A stretch of DNA of 14,223 bases from CAZTZY01 sp964617765 (GTDB lineage: Bacteria > Pseudomonadota > Gammaproteobacteria > Pseudomonadales > DT-91), in the NCBI GenBank assembly GCA_964617765.1, contig CAZTZY010000076.1, positions 1-14,223 on the forward strand. Reading direction: 5' to 3'. The first letter of the stretch is position 1. Every line of letters begins with the position of its first letter. A program made the position numbers and the translations under genes. A model generated the notes under the pieces. It was not told where the DNA came from and did not search any database. It saw nothing but the letters and a program-made list of their open reading frames with translations. Shown piece after piece: positions 1 through 6,973 of the stretch.

Positions 1-107
1 AAATGGCAGCACTAGCTGCTTAAACTGTTATGCACTTCGCGGTTGAATCCGCCGTATTAAAAAGGACAATAATATTTTTTTACACTGATGTTAAATGTGG
101 GGTACAC

Positions 108-755
108 ATGACCATTCGGGTTGTAGTAGTAGATGATCATGATCTGGTACGTGTCGGTATTGTAAGAATATTGACAGGCGTACCGGGTATAGAAATCGTC
201 GCAGAAGCCAATTGTGGTGAAGAAGCATTAGTGATTGCAAAAACATTGCAGCCCGATGTGATACTGATGGATCTCAAAATGCCCGGCATTGGTGGTCTTG
301 AAGCTACGCGCAAATTAGCTTATCAGGTACCGCATACCAAAGTGGTCGTCGTTACAGCACTCGAAGAAAATCCTTTCCCGGCAAGGTTATTACAAGCGGG
401 AGCACTAGGTTATATCAGTAAAGGTGCCGAACTCAGCGAAATGGTCACTGCCATAAAGCACGCTGTGGCAGGCAAACGGTATATATCGCCGATTATCGCT
501 CAGCAAATGGCACTGAATTCGGTAAATCCTGAATCAGGCTCGCCCTTTGAGCAACTTTCAGAAAGGGAGCTACAAATTTGCCTGATGATTATCAATTGTG
601 AAAAGGTTCAGGATATATCCGATAAGCTCTGTTTAAGTCCCAAAACTGTCAACAGTTATCGTTATCGAGTGTTTGAAAAGCTGGGTATTAATGGCGATGT
701 GGAATTAACTCGCCTGGCTATAAGGCATGGATTGCTGGATTTTGACGATATCTAA
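108..755 (+). CDS. gacA: GacA/UvrY-type response regulator (NarL/LuxR family)
   Basis: Cytoplasmic response regulator of the GacS/GacA (BarA/UvrY) two-component system. In the family, the phosphorylated protein activates small RNAs that sequester CsrA/RsmA. From ATG 108 it is 215 aa, the usual family length. An N-terminal receiver domain (about residues 3-120) shows the acidic pair D9/D10, phospho-acceptor D55 in LMDLKMPG, T83 and K105. A C-terminal LuxR-type helix-turn-helix (about 148-210) contains LSERELQI and LSPKTVNSYRYRVFEKLGI. An in-frame ATG at 30 would add 26 residues unlike any receiver domain; ATG 108 has a GGGG tract about 5 nt upstream and begins directly with the first beta strand. 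The stop lies only 9 nt before the uvrC ATG, the uvrY-uvrC arrangement conserved across Gammaproteobacteria. Identification rests on domains plus synteny. Confidence 0.93.
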   Translation: MTIRVVVVDDHDLVRVGIVRILTGVPGIEIVAEANCGEEALVIAKTLQPDVILMDLKMPGIGGLEATRKLAYQVPHTKVVVVTALEENPFPARLLQAGALGYISKGAELSEMVTAIKHAVAGKRYISPIIAQQMALNSVNPESGSPFEQLSERELQICLMIINCEKVQDISDKLCLSPKTVNSYRYRVFEKLGINGDVELTRLAIRHGLLDFDDI

Positions 756-764
756 GGTTCAGTG

Positions 765-2597
765 ATGCCTGAACAAAATTCCCTGTTTGATCACAAAACC
801 TTTCTGGCAACTTTGCCGCAACTGCCCGGTGTATATCAGATGATGAATGCCGAGGGAGAGATACTCTATATTGGCAAAGCCAAAAACCTTAAAAATCGCG
901 TATCGAGTTATTTCAGTGCCTCCGGGTTAACCAATAAAACGGTCGCGCTGGTCAGTAAAATCCAGAAAATAGATGTTACGGTCACCAAAACCGAAACTGA
1001 AGCGCTGCTGCTCGAACAAAACCTCATCAAGCAAAACTTGCCGCCCTACAATATTTTGTTGCGTGATGATAAATCCTATCCCTACATCTTTTTATCCGAT
1101 GTCGAATTTCCCAGGCTGGCCTACCATCGAGGCGTCAAGCGTGAAAAAGGCAAGTATTACGGGCCATATCCCGGCTCCAGTTCCGTGCGTGAAAGTCTGG
1201 CCTTGTTACAGCGGGTGTTCAAAGTCCGGCAATGTGAAGACAGTTATTTCAGCAACCGCTCACGCCCCTGTTTGCAATACCAAATCAAGCGCTGTACTGC
1301 TCCCTGTGTCGGTTTGGTTAGCAAAGAAGAATACGCAATGCAGGTGAAAGAATCACAAATGTTTCTCGAAGGTAAAAGTCGTCAACTGGTTGCCGATCTG
1401 GCTGATGCGATGGAAGCTTCTGCGCAAAGTCTCGAATATGAAAAGGCTGCCGATTATCGCGACAAGATCCAGCACCTCAAGCGTGTCACAGAAACCCAGT
1501 TTATTGAGGCGGGCAGTGCGGATATCGATATCGTTGCCATCGCCCTGGAAATGAAAAAGGTGTGCGTGCATGTGCTCTATATTCGTGATGGGCGAATACT
1601 TGGCAGTAACAGCTATTATCCTGACCCGCGTCTTGAAGATGAGGAGGCAGGGGTAATGTTTGCCTTTCTGGGGCAATTTTATCTTGCTAATGAAACACGC
1701 GATTTGCCAGATAAAATTGTGTGCTCCATCGAGCATGAAGAATTTGGTGAGCTGGCTAAGTTATTGTCACAAAGGAAAGGTCGCAAGGTGCAAGTGTTGC
1801 CGGCGCAACGCGGCAATGTCGAAAGATGGATGGAACTGGCCATTACCACCGCTAGACAAAACCTGAAGTCACGTATAGCTAATAAAGATAACCAGTTGAT
1901 TCGCTTTGAAAGTCTGCGTGAAGTAATGGGTCTTGAAGAGTTGCCGCAGCGAATCGAATGCTTTGATATCAGCCACAGTTCTGGCGAGGCGACTGTGGCT
2001 TCATGTGTGGTATTCGATCATTCGGGATCAGCAAAGAAAGATTATCGCCGCTTCAATATCGAAGGTATTGCGGCAGGCGATGATTATGCCGCCATGGCCC
2101 AGGCACTCGAACGCAGGTTCAAGCGCCTTATGGATGGCGAAGGCAAACGGCCCGATATCTTGTTGATAGATGGTGGTAAAGGGCAGGTAACACAAGCCTT
2201 CAATGTACTCAACGATTACGGTTTGCAGGATATCCTCATCATTGGCGTCGCCAAGGGCTCAACCCGTAAACCCGGTTTTGAAACTCTGGTGTTTGCAGAT
2301 TCCGAACGCGAGGTGGATTTGCCTTCCGATTCGCCCGCCTTGCATCTTATCCAGCAAGTGCGCGATGAAGCCCATCGCTTTGCCGTAAAAGGCCACACCC
2401 AGCGCCGCGATAAATTACGTCAGCGTTCCGTGCTCGAAAATGTTCCAGGTATCGGCGCTAAAAGAAGAAAAGAATTATTGCGCCACTTCGGTAGTGTAAA
2501 GGGCATTATGGAAGCACCGGTAAGGGAGCTAAAAAAAGTCCCCGGCATCAGTGAAAAAATTGCTGAAGATATCTATGCTGAATTTCATAAAGATTAG
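765..2597 (+). CDS. uvrC: UvrABC system protein C (excinuclease subunit C)
   Basis: Dual-incision endonuclease of nucleotide excision repair; UvrB-bound UvrC cuts 3' and then 5' of the lesion. Domains in order: GIY-YIG nuclease at the N-terminus (GVY 22-24, YIG 35-37), a cysteine-rich segment with CLQYQIKRCTAPCVG, a UVR domain that binds UvrB (about 200-235, around LEYEKAADYRDKI), the RNase H-like 5'-incision nuclease (CFDISHSSG and LLIDGGKGQ) and a C-terminal tandem helix-hairpin-helix (NVPGIGAKRR and KVPGISEKIAEDIY). From ATG 765 it is 610 aa, the same as the E. coli protein. A GTG at 762 would add one residue. ATG 765 is preferred because AAGG at 754-757, overlapping the gacA stop codon, is then 7 nt away. 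This placement implies translational coupling to gacA. Confidence 0.98.
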   Translation: MPEQNSLFDHKTFLATLPQLPGVYQMMNAEGEILYIGKAKNLKNRVSSYFSASGLTNKTVALVSKIQKIDVTVTKTETEALLLEQNLIKQNLPPYNILLRDDKSYPYIFLSDVEFPRLAYHRGVKREKGKYYGPYPGSSSVRESLALLQRVFKVRQCEDSYFSNRSRPCLQYQIKRCTAPCVGLVSKEEYAMQVKESQMFLEGKSRQLVADLADAMEASAQSLEYEKAADYRDKIQHLKRVTETQFIEAGSADIDIVAIALEMKKVCVHVLYIRDGRILGSNSYYPDPRLEDEEAGVMFAFLGQFYLANETRDLPDKIVCSIEHEEFGELAKLLSQRKGRKVQVLPAQRGNVERWMELAITTARQNLKSRIANKDNQLIRFESLREVMGLEELPQRIECFDISHSSGEATVASCVVFDHSGSAKKDYRRFNIEGIAAGDDYAAMAQALERRFKRLMDGEGKRPDILLIDGGKGQVTQAFNVLNDYGLQDILIIGVAKGSTRKPGFETLVFADSEREVDLPSDSPALHLIQQVRDEAHRFAVKGHTQRRDKLRQRSVLENVPGIGAKRRKELLRHFGSVKGIMEAPVRELKKVPGISEKIAEDIYAEFHKD

Positions 2598-2646
2598 TTA
2601 GAATGCTTTTAAATATTTGCAGATAACACTTAATTTATATCACTCA

Positions 2647-3198
2647 ATGAATATACCTAATACTTTAACCCTACTTCGTATTTTACTGATTCCAGTATTC
2701 GTGGTGGTGTTCTATTTGCCTTTCGAATGGCGTTATATGGGTACTGCTATCATTTTTGCTATCGCGGCCATTACCGACTGGATAGACGGTTTTCTCGCGC
2801 GCAAACTCAACCAAAGTACACCTTTTGGCGCATTTCTGGATCCGGTAGCCGATAAGTTAATGGTGGCTATTGCCCTGTGTTTATTGATAGAGCGTTTTAA
2901 TGCCTGGTATTTTACTTTGCCCGCACTGGTTATTATCGGCAGGGAAATTGTGATATCCGCCCTAAGGGAATGGATGGCTGAACTGGGTGCGCGTGCCAAT
3001 GTCGCTGTCTCTTATATAGGCAAGGTAAAAACTCTGGTGCAGATGCTCGCCATCCTTCTGTTTTTGGGTATAGAGCTTGATTACCAGGGGGTTATGCGCT
3101 GGCTGGCCTATCTATCCTTATATGCTTCCGCATCACTCACTATCTGGTCAATGGTCTTATACATGAAAGCCGCTTGGCCATCGTTAAAACCTCAATGA
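2647..3198 (+). CDS. pgsA: CDP-diacylglycerol--glycerol-3-phosphate 3-phosphatidyltransferase
   Basis: Integral inner-membrane enzyme that makes phosphatidylglycerophosphate from CDP-diacylglycerol and sn-glycerol 3-phosphate, the committed step to phosphatidylglycerol and cardiolipin. The CDP-alcohol phosphotransferase signature D-x2-D-G-x2-A-R-x8-G-x3-D-x3-D is complete: D44, D47, G48, A51, R52, G61, D65 and D69. Several hydrophobic segments surround it. From ATG 2647 the protein is 183 aa and starts MNIPNTLTLLR, matching the E. coli start; E. coli PgsA is 182 aa. An upstream in-frame TTG at 2617 would add ten residues with no counterpart in the family. No strong Shine-Dalgarno sequence is visible at 2647. 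It lies 49 nt after uvrC on the same strand, and its end is followed directly by the tRNA promoter. Confidence 0.96.
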   Translation: MNIPNTLTLLRILLIPVFVVVFYLPFEWRYMGTAIIFAIAAITDWIDGFLARKLNQSTPFGAFLDPVADKLMVAIALCLLIERFNAWYFTLPALVIIGREIVISALREWMAELGARANVAVSYIGKVKTLVQMLAILLFLGIELDYQGVMRWLAYLSLYASASLTIWSMVLYMKAAWPSLKPQ

Positions 3199-3245
3199 AA
3201 CCCATTTGAACAGCTTTTTAGCCCCATTTCAGGAGCAGACTTTTC

Positions 3246-3273
3246 TTGACACAAACGTTCATCTGAATAGAAT
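3246..3273 (+). promoter_or_regulatory. Putative sigma-70 promoter of the tRNA cluster
   Basis: A perfect -35 hexamer TTGACA (3246-3251) is followed after 16 nt by TAGAAT (3268-3273), which differs from the -10 consensus at one position. Transcription would start near 3280, about 20 nt before tRNA-Gly. The tRNAs therefore probably have their own strong promoter in addition to any read-through from pgsA. No experimental start site is known here. Confidence 0.7.
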
Positions 3274-3300
3274 AAGCACCCTTGTCGAAAGACACGGATT

Positions 3301-3376
3301 GCGGGAATAGCTCAGTTGGTAGAGCGCAACCTTGCCAAGGTTGAGGTCGCGAGTTCGAACCTCGTTTCCCGCTCCA
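3301..3376 (+). tRNA. glyW: tRNA-Gly (anticodon GCC)
   Basis: 76-nt cloverleaf including encoded CCA. The acceptor stem GCGGGAA pairs with TTCCCGC, followed by discriminator T and CCA. The anticodon arm has loop TTGCCAA (anticodon GCC) between GCAACC and GGTTG, and the T arm contains GTTCGAAC. First gene of the Gly-Cys-Leu cluster, in the position of E. coli glyW. Confidence 0.97.
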
Positions 3377-3432
3377 AATTGCGCAGAAAAGCCTCAACAA
3401 CCTATGTTGTTTCTGGTAATCGAGCAAAATAT

Positions 3433-3506
3433 GGCGCGATGGTAGAGTGGTCATGCAGCGGACTGCAACTCCGTCCACGCCGGTTCGATTCCGGCTCGCG
3501 CCTCCA
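3433..3506 (+). tRNA. cysT: tRNA-Cys (anticodon GCA)
   Basis: 74-nt cloverleaf including encoded CCA. The acceptor stem GGCGCGA pairs with TCGCGCC, then discriminator T, as expected for the U73 identity element of tRNA-Cys, and CCA. The anticodon loop CTGCAAC gives GCA, and the T loop region is GGTTCGATTCC. Lies 56 nt after tRNA-Gly; matches E. coli cysT by position. Confidence 0.97.
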
Positions 3507-3514
3507 CTTTTTCT

Positions 3515-3531
3515 CTTGTGATAAACACAAG
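3515..3531 (+). other. Hairpin in the tRNA-Cys/tRNA-Leu spacer
   Basis: CTTGTG (3515-3520) and CACAAG (3526-3531) form a perfect 6-bp stem with an ATAAA loop, filling most of the 33-nt spacer between the mature tRNA ends. There is no T-run after it, so it does not look like a terminator. It could fold in the polycistronic precursor near a processing site. Confidence 0.45.
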
Positions 3532-3539
3532 CACTCCTA

Positions 3540-3626
3540 GCCCGAGTGGTGGAATCGGTAGACACAGGAGACTTAAAATCTCCCGATCGTAAGGTCGTAG
3601 CGGTTCAAGTCCGCTCTCGGGCACCA
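3540..3626 (+). tRNA. leuZ: tRNA-Leu (anticodon TAA)
   Basis: 87-nt class II tRNA with a long variable arm (about 3586-3599, CGATCGTAAGGTCG). The acceptor stem GCCCGAG pairs with CTCGGGC, followed by discriminator A, the Leu identity base, and CCA. The anticodon stem GGAGA/TCTCC encloses loop CTTAAAA with anticodon TAA. It is the last gene of the cluster, as leuZ is in E. coli. Conserved synteny with E. coli ends here. Confidence 0.97.
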
Positions 3627-3665
3627 TTAAAATCAAGCACTTAAATGCCGTTTTGGCTTTATCTT

Positions 3666-3899
3666 CGGCCTTGTTTTCTTGCATGAGTTGATTTTGAGGT
3701 TAATCCTGAGTCCATCAGTCATTTCCATTGTTTGATAGAAAAAACTGTCAGGAAGATGTGTATCCGGATACTCAGTCCATAACGGCGTGGTGGTAATCGG
3801 CGCTGATGGTCAGTTTCCCTTTTATAGTTCTTTGGCGCCTGCGCTGCAGCTGTCATTGATTCATGCTATTCCAGTTAGGGGTAATGAACTTGCACTGGC
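3666..3899 (+). repeat. Direct repeat copy A (decayed)
   Basis: Diverged direct repeat of 6729-6973. Shared landmarks in the same order and orientation include CGGCCTT, TTCTTGCATG, GTTGAT, AGGTTA, CCGGATAC, CGTGGTGG, AATCGGCG, CAGTTTCCCTT, CGCTGCAG, TTGATTCATGC and AATGAACTT. It begins beyond tRNA-Leu and stops next to the purK stop codon. Confidence 0.85.
3745..3899 (+). pseudogene. Truncated, decayed SRAP gene remnant
   Basis: The coding part of repeat copy A aligns base by base with the first 55 or so codons of the intact SRAP gene at 6808. It cannot be functional. The ATG aligns with CTG (3745-3747), and the catalytic Cys2 codon TGT aligns with TCA (Ser). There is a 2-nt deletion after the GTA codon near 3760, a deletion of about 7 nt near 3795, and a TAA arises near 3780. 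The remaining three quarters of the gene, with the conserved glutamate and histidine, is absent, and homology ends within a few bases of the purK stop codon. The match extends upstream of the start codon, so a segment including the promoter region was duplicated. I read this as an old partial duplicate, or the scar left at the gene's former site. Confidence 0.82.
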
Positions 3900-3900
3900 A

Positions 3901-5040
3901 TTAAGCCAGAGGCTGGAAAGCAACCTTTTCGTTAGGAATGGCAAGTAGCTTTGGCAGCAGCTTTTGCAGGGAATCATCATTGTCGGTGTGTAGTGTGGCG
4001 TGGCCAACTTTGCGGCCTTGCCGAGGTTTTTTGCCATAATCATGCAGGGTGACGCATGGAATGGATAGAATGTCGTTAATGTCGGGTAATGAACCAATAA
4101 AATTCACCATGGCTGTTTTACCAATGGCATCGGTACTGCCTAAGGGAAGATTTAGTATGGCGCGCAGGTGGTTTTCAAATTGACTTGTGCTTGCGCCTTC
4201 AATGGTCCAGTGGCCTGAGTTGTGTACTCGAGGCGCCATTTCATTGGCCATCAGGCCGTTACCAGTATCGAATAATTCCAGGGTTATGATGCCTACATAG
4301 CCAAGATGATCCATTATCTTCTGTGCATAAGTTTCAGTTTGCGTCTGTAATTCATCGTTAGGCAAGTTGACAGAGAGCTGTAATATGCCGCTATCGTGGA
4401 CATTTTTAGTCAGGTGATAAAATGCTGTTTCACCTTGGTGGCTACGGACGCCGATAATGGATACTTCGCGGTTAAAGTGTACAAATTCTTCGAGTATCAG
4501 CGGCACGCCACCGAGGTTTTCCCAGGCTGTATTCATATCTTGTTGATGACGCAGGATAAACTGCCCTTTGCCATCATATCCGAGCGTACGGGTTTTTAGC
4601 ACCGCTGGCAGTCCTATGGCAGTGATCGCCTGATTCAATTCTTCGCGGCTATTTACGGGCATGAAGGGGGCGATGGGGATATCCAGTTCACGAAACAGGT
4701 TTTTCTCTCGCAGGCGGTCGCGAGAAATGGATAGGGCGTTAGATCCAGGGAATACCGGTACATGGCTGGCGAGCCGGTTTATTGCTGATTCTGGGACATT
4801 TTCAAATTCGTAGGTGATGATATCGGCAAGGGAAGCCAGCTCGTCTAATGCTTCGGTATTGTTAAAGTCGTTACAGATATGCCTGCCTAACGGAGCAGCG
4901 CAGGCATCGGTAGCGGGGTCAAGGAAGACAAAGCGTAATCCGAGTGGTATGCCTGCCAATGCCAGCATACGGGCAAGTTGCCCGCCGCCGACTACGCCAA
5001 TGACTTTGTTGTTAAAGGTTTCGGCGAGAGCGGTATTCAT
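3901..5040 (-). CDS. purK: N5-carboxyaminoimidazole ribonucleotide synthase
   Basis: ATP-grasp enzyme of purine biosynthesis that converts aminoimidazole ribonucleotide, ATP and bicarbonate to N5-CAIR, the substrate of PurE. The 379-aa protein has an N-terminal Rossmann-like domain (GVVGGGQLARMLALAG, about residues 14-30), ITYEFENVPE near 75, the ATP-grasp glycine-rich loop RTLGYDGKGQ near 150, ILEEFVHFNREVS near 180 and the metal/phosphate-binding C-terminal segment with ELFDTGNGLMANEMAPRVHN. The start at 5040 overlaps the purE stop by 4 nt (ATGA), with GGGA a few bases upstream, so translational coupling is likely. The N-terminus carries about nine residues more than E. coli PurK. Its stop codon abuts the SRAP remnant, and no clear terminator is visible after it. 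Confidence 0.97.
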   Translation of the reverse strand: MNTALAETFNNKVIGVVGGGQLARMLALAGIPLGLRFVFLDPATDACAAPLGRHICNDFNNTEALDELASLADIITYEFENVPESAINRLASHVPVFPGSNALSISRDRLREKNLFRELDIPIAPFMPVNSREELNQAITAIGLPAVLKTRTLGYDGKGQFILRHQQDMNTAWENLGGVPLILEEFVHFNREVSIIGVRSHQGETAFYHLTKNVHDSGILQLSVNLPNDELQTQTETYAQKIMDHLGYVGIITLELFDTGNGLMANEMAPRVHNSGHWTIEGASTSQFENHLRAILNLPLGSTDAIGKTAMVNFIGSLPDINDILSIPCVTLHDYGKKPRQGRKVGHATLHTDNDDSLQKLLPKLLAIPNEKVAFQPLA

Positions 5041-5531
5041 GTGTTGATCCTGGGATCCGGGTTTGCCAAAACACTTTCAGTTTGACGTTTTCTGTAATTG
5101 ATAAGTGCAGTGTGATAGTGGGGATATTTATTACCCAGTATGCTGGCGGAGAGCAGTGCTGCATTTTTGGCGCCAGCAGTACCGATTGCCAGTGTGGCAA
5201 CGGGTATGCCTGCTGGCATTTGTACAATAGATAACAGGGAATCGATGCCGTTTAGCGTTTTGGATTGTATGGGTACTCCAAGCACAGGCAGGTGAGTTTT
5301 GGCAGCAACCATGCCGGGTAGATGTGCTGCACCGCCTGCGCCTGCAATAATCACTTCAAGCCCTCGTGCGCTGGCTGTTCCCGCATATTCAAACAGCAAG
5401 TCGGGTGTGCGGTGGGCTGAAACGACTTGTACTTCATGAGGAATGCCGAGATTTTCAAGCAATTCGGCGCAATGCTGCAGGGTTTCCCAGTCTGATTGGG
5501 AGCCCATAATCAGGCCAACGAGTGGTTGCAT
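5037..5531 (-). CDS. purE: N5-carboxyaminoimidazole ribonucleotide mutase
   Basis: Class I PurE, a small cytoplasmic mutase that moves the carboxyl group of N5-CAIR to C4 of the ring, giving CAIR. The 164-aa protein has all hallmark segments: MGSQSDW near residue 9, SAHRTP near 39, GAGGAAHLPGMVAAKT near 64 and SLLSIVQMPAGIPVATLAIG near 98. The start is supported by AGGAG (complement of 5540-5544) about 8 nt before ATG. It is the first gene of the purE-purK pair and is divergently oriented from the SbtA-like permease across a shared intergenic region of about 190 nt. I could not find a convincing PurR operator there. Confidence 0.97.
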   Translation of the reverse strand: MQPLVGLIMGSQSDWETLQHCAELLENLGIPHEVQVVSAHRTPDLLFEYAGTASARGLEVIIAGAGGAAHLPGMVAAKTHLPVLGVPIQSKTLNGIDSLLSIVQMPAGIPVATLAIGTAGAKNAALLSASILGNKYPHYHTALINYRKRQTESVLANPDPRINT

Positions 5532-5720
5532 TGAGTGAACTCCTAACAGGGTTAATGAGCTAGATTACAGAGCCTGGGTTTTTAAATAAACTCGAATTAT
5601 CCATTACTTTTGTTCGATTTTTTCGATCATTGCCAAGCTTCCTGAAAGTATGTTCGAATGTGGTCTGTCGATGATAAATCAAGTTTTTTCACATTGTTTT
5701 GCCTGCATCTGGAGTCTGGT
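5532..5720. promoter_or_regulatory. Divergent purE / permease intergenic region
   Basis: AT-rich spacer that must hold the start signals of both purE (leftward) and the permease (rightward). Visible elements are the purE Shine-Dalgarno (CTCCT at 5540-5544 on the + strand), a small inverted repeat CGATTTTTTCG near 5616 and the permease Shine-Dalgarno GGAG at 5711-5714. No -35/-10 pair stands out clearly enough to call. Confidence 0.4.
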
Positions 5721-6680
5721 ATGCCTGATATTGTAATTGCTTTTTTTGCCTTGGGGCTTTTAGCAGGATTGGTGAAATCTGATCTGGAAGTACCGCAATC
5801 CATTTATGAAACCCTGTCGATTTTGCTGATGTTAACCATTGGCCTAAAAGGCGGGCTTGCTTTGCATGGTCAGGCAGGTGAATTACATCTTATCGATTTA
5901 GCCCTCATTGCTACAATGGGTTTTCTCATTCCTTTGCTGTTATATCCTGTGCTGCGAAAGTGGGTGTGTCTATCCTCGATAAATGCCATTAGCATTGCAG
6001 CACATTATGGGTCGGTGAGTGCAGGTACTTTTGCTGTTGTTTTGGCGATGGCTGAGGCATCCAGTTTGCCGCTCAAGCCAGAAACTACCCTTTATCTGGT
6101 TTTGCTTGAGCTTCCAGCTATTATAGTTATGTTAGGTTTGTATCGTTACATGCATCGAGATGTTGCCGGTTCTTCTGGTGGGCATGGTTTCGTTTTTGAG
6201 TTATTAAAGGAAACGTTGACCAGTCGTGGTGTGGTGCTGTTGGTGGGAGGTCTTGTGATTGGCTGGATATATGGCCCTGAAGGTATAGGCCCGTTGTCAG
6301 AGCCATTGTTTGGCGGATTTAAAACATTGCTTGCGCTGTTTCTTCTGGAGATGGGATTGTGCACAGCAAAGGTGTGTATGCCATTCCCTAAAGAGCATTG
6401 GCGGTTGCTGGTGTTTGCAATGATCGCACCTTTCGTATTGGCGTGGATTGGTATAGGGCTTGGATTCTGGCTGGATTTGCCAACTGGAAGCATTCTGGTA
6501 TTGGCAGGTATTACGGCAAGCGCTTCATACATTGCGGCTCCTGCAGCTATTCGTGCAGCGATTCCTGAAGCCAATATTGGCCTTGCCATGTTGGCAGCGT
6601 TAGGAGTGACATTCCCGGTGAATGTGCTTGTGGGTTTACCGCTTTATCGTGAATGGATCAGCATGCTGGCTGCTGGATAA
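5721..6680 (+). CDS. SbtA-like sodium-dependent bicarbonate transport family permease
   Basis: Polytopic inner-membrane protein of the SbtA family, whose cyanobacterial founder is a sodium/bicarbonate symporter. Hydrophobic helices run through nearly the whole 319-aa length in two related halves. The N-terminal half has LAGLVKSDLEVPQSI and ...LTIGLKGGLAL, then YGSVSAGTF, matching the SGST-type substrate motif of SbtA. The C-terminal half has GITASASYIAAPAAIRAAIP, followed by EAN and TFPVNVLVGLPLY, the most diagnostic stretch of the family. ATG 5721 is chosen over in-frame ATG 5658 because GGAG lies 6 nt upstream and the protein then starts in the first helix like its relatives; the longer form would add 21 polar residues. 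It is divergent from purE-purK and followed by a terminator. Substrate is inferred from family; bacterial homologues are mostly uncharacterised. Confidence 0.87.
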   Translation: MPDIVIAFFALGLLAGLVKSDLEVPQSIYETLSILLMLTIGLKGGLALHGQAGELHLIDLALIATMGFLIPLLLYPVLRKWVCLSSINAISIAAHYGSVSAGTFAVVLAMAEASSLPLKPETTLYLVLLELPAIIVMLGLYRYMHRDVAGSSGGHGFVFELLKETLTSRGVVLLVGGLVIGWIYGPEGIGPLSEPLFGGFKTLLALFLLEMGLCTAKVCMPFPKEHWRLLVFAMIAPFVLAWIGIGLGFWLDLPTGSILVLAGITASASYIAAPAAIRAAIPEANIGLAMLAALGVTFPVNVLVGLPLYREWISMLAAG

Positions 6681-6687
6681 ATATTGA

Positions 6688-6739
6688 GGTCGGGCTTGAT
6701 ATTGTTTGAGCAGTTTTCATATCCAGTCCGGCCTTTTTT
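6688..6739 (+). terminator. Rho-independent terminator of the SbtA-like gene
   Basis: A 15-position stem (left arm 6688-6702, right arm 6719-6733) with one mismatch and two G-U pairs is followed by TTTTTT (6734-6739). It starts 8 nt after the permease stop codon. The right arm and T-run are also the left edge of the direct repeat shared with 3666. Confidence 0.8.
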
Positions 6740-6973
6740 CTTGCATGTGTTGATCTTCAGGTTATTCTTTAATCAATAAGCTATTTTCCCTGAGTGATAG
6801 ATAAACCATGTGTGGCAGATATGTAACTCCGGATACCCAATCCATAAAGACGTGGTGGCAATCGGCGTTGATTGCTGATGGCCAGTTTCCCTTACATTAC
6901 AATGCCGCGCCTTCGCTGCAGGTGCCTTTGATTCATGCCATTCCTGAACGGGGCAATGAACTTACCCTTGCGC
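6729..6973 (+). repeat. Direct repeat copy B (intact SRAP 5' region)
   Basis: Counterpart of the decayed repeat at 3666-3899. It runs from the terminator right arm, through the SRAP upstream region and into about codon 55 of the intact gene. The two copies are in the same orientation, about 3 kb apart, and enclose purK, purE and the SbtA-like gene. Confidence 0.85.

Noticed and set aside
973..2398. Several open frames of 60-127 codons on both strands inside uvrC
   Set aside because: They lie wholly within a well-conserved gene, lack ribosome-binding sites and show no recognisable domain. They are shadow frames.
3249..3264. Sequence resembling a PurR box (ACACAAACGTTCATCT) between the -35 and -10 of the tRNA promoter
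   Set aside because: Only the left half fits the operator consensus, the right half is degenerate, and purEK lies elsewhere with no matching site. Most likely a chance match.
3641..3680. Possible terminator after tRNA-Leu (AAATGCC/GGCTTT, later TTGTTTTCTT)
   Set aside because: The stem is short and bulged and no uninterrupted T-run follows; the later T-rich part is explained by the direct repeat.
3540..3900. tRNA-Leu as a phage or island attachment site
   Set aside because: There is no integrase and no second copy of the tRNA 3' end in the window. The direct repeat starts about 40 nt beyond the tRNA and does not include it.
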